Shown here: positions 63,491 to 64,000 of the stretch, piece after piece
Position numbering within the stretch: the stretch's first letter is position 1
How the letters are laid out: each line of letters starts with the position of its first letter
Source: Actinomycetospora soli
Lineage (GTDB): Bacteria; Actinomycetota; Actinomycetes; Mycobacteriales; Pseudonocardiaceae
Direction of reading: 5' to 3'
Assembly (NCBI RefSeq): GCF_021026295.1
Contig: NZ_JAJNDA010000004.1
Coordinates: 124,001-188,000, forward strand
Length of the DNA stretch: 64,000 nucleotides
Notes under the pieces: model-generated
The model's input: the letters and a program-made list of their open reading frames with translations, nothing else
Databases searched by the model: none
What the model was told of the DNA's origin: nothing
Translations under genes and position numbers: made by a program

Positions 63491-64000
63491 TCAGCCCAGG
63501 GCCGCGGCGAACTGCGGGTCGTTCGGCTGCACGAGCCGGCCGTCGACCACCACGGTCGGCGTGCCGAAGCCGGTGCTGCCGCCGGAGGTCTGCTGCAGCG
63601 CGGGGTTCGTCGAGGCCTGCTGGTAGTTCTGCGCCACCGCCGCGCTGTAGGTGCCGTTGCGGACGCAGGACTCGTAGTCGCCGCCGGCCCCGGAGTTCCT
63701 CCCGAGGGTGACGAGGTCGTCCACGGTGTACCCGGCACCGCCCTCGGAGGGCTGGCGGTCGTAGAGGGTCTTGTGCAGCGTCGGGAAGGCCCCGTTCTGC
63801 GCGGCGCAGATCAGCGCGTTGCCGCCGAGCGTGGAGTAGCCGGGCGGGTTCGAGCTCTGCTCGAGCAGGTTGACCATGTGGTAGCGCACGGTGATGCGCC
63901 CGGTGTTCAGCGCGTCCGTGATCCGCTCGCCGTACACCGACTCGAACTGCTTGCACGCCGGGCAGAGCGCGTCCTCGTAGACGTCGATCGTCGTGCGCCC
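63491..64000 (-). CDS. DsbA-like thioredoxin-fold protein, N-terminus outside window
   Basis: The visible 169 residues begin in TIDVYEDALCPACKQFES, so a CPAC redox motif is present, and end PNDPQFAAALG. The helical insert and the cis-Pro loop GTPTVVVDG fit the DsbA/thiol-disulfide interchange family. In actinobacteria such proteins are usually membrane-anchored and act outside the membrane, but the N-terminus is cut off here. Confidence 0.88.
   Translation of the reverse strand, partial: GRTTIDVYEDALCPACKQFESVYGERITDALNTGRITVRYHMVNLLEQSSNPPGYSTLGGNALICAAQNGAFPTLHKTLYDRQPSEGGAGYTVDDLVTLGRNSGAGGDYESCVRNGTYSAAVAQNYQQASTNPALQQTSGGSTGFGTPTVVVDGRLVQPNDPQFAAALG

Overview
The window is GC-rich DNA (well above 70 % by eye) from an actinobacterium. 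Several traits point to the Pseudonocardiales (Pseudonocardia or Actinomycetospora type), but genus is inference. These include frequent GTG starts with GGAGG-like ribosome sites, F420/LLM-type oxidoreductases, a mycothiol-dependent isomerase-like protein, DUF2017 (AosR), DUF3618, DUF2795 and DUF3817 proteins, and gene order shared with Mycobacterium tuberculosis. No phage, insertion sequence, CRISPR or plasmid genes were seen, so this is a chromosomal segment.

Layout. 0-4.6 kb: end of an unknown gene, a 540-base gene-free stretch, a small MT0933-type protein, an S9 peptidase, a lipase-like hydrolase and a phosphotransferase. 4.6-7.7 kb: a tight four-gene unit (DUF5819-like membrane protein, HTTM protein, small secreted protein with a VPKGGVDTGDGS tail, class F sortase) closed by a strong hairpin. 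7.8-12.8 kb: acyl-CoA dehydrogenase, MFS permease, DUF2795 and FMN-binding proteins, catabolic-type acetolactate synthase. 12.8-16.1 kb: a 1085-residue protein joining a cutinase, a polysaccharide lyase and a GH12 glycosidase. 16.3-22.6 kb: DPP4-like peptidase, then three divergent regulator/target pairs (LysR with hydrolase, TetR with epimerase, small HTH protein with an unknown 80-residue protein), each with inverted repeats between the genes. 22.6-29.6 kb: a class III cyclase fused to an NTPase, metabolic genes, a Crp/Fnr regulator and trpS. 29.8-35.3 kb: HIT protein, amidotransferase, LLM oxidoreductase, an ArnT-like glycosyltransferase interrupted by one in-frame TGA, and an SDR. 35.3-43 kb: a long low-complexity membrane-anchored protein, a two-gene polyamine operon (PLP decarboxylase, then an SpeD-SpeE fusion), an acyl-CoA synthetase/thioesterase pair, peroxiredoxin and an odd tRNA.

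43.2-58.5 kb is a core block that follows M. tuberculosis Rv1329c-Rv1341 with changes: rdgB, rph, (inserted MFS pump), Rv1339-like phosphodiesterase, rhomboid, cysM, cysO, mec, DUF2017, clpS, pncB, then LLM, pncA, a desaturase and dinG. murI, present in that block in M. tuberculosis, is missing here. mec-cysO-cysM make cysteine on a protein carrier; pncA and pncB recycle nicotinamide. 58.5-64 kb: ATP-grasp protein, PTH2-like protein, serB, ctaD (serB-ctaD as in M. tuberculosis), tRNA-Ala and a DsbA-like protein cut by the window end.

Two DNA-level patterns cross gene boundaries. A short palindrome, CCCGACGNCGGGT, occurs about fifteen times in genes and gaps and in several reading frames. A 42-base repeat has two identical copies 5.6 kb apart and two diverged copies, one of them inside a coding region. 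The strongest candidates for something undescribed are the cutinase-lyase-GH12 protein, the HTTM/sortase F unit and the short palindrome.
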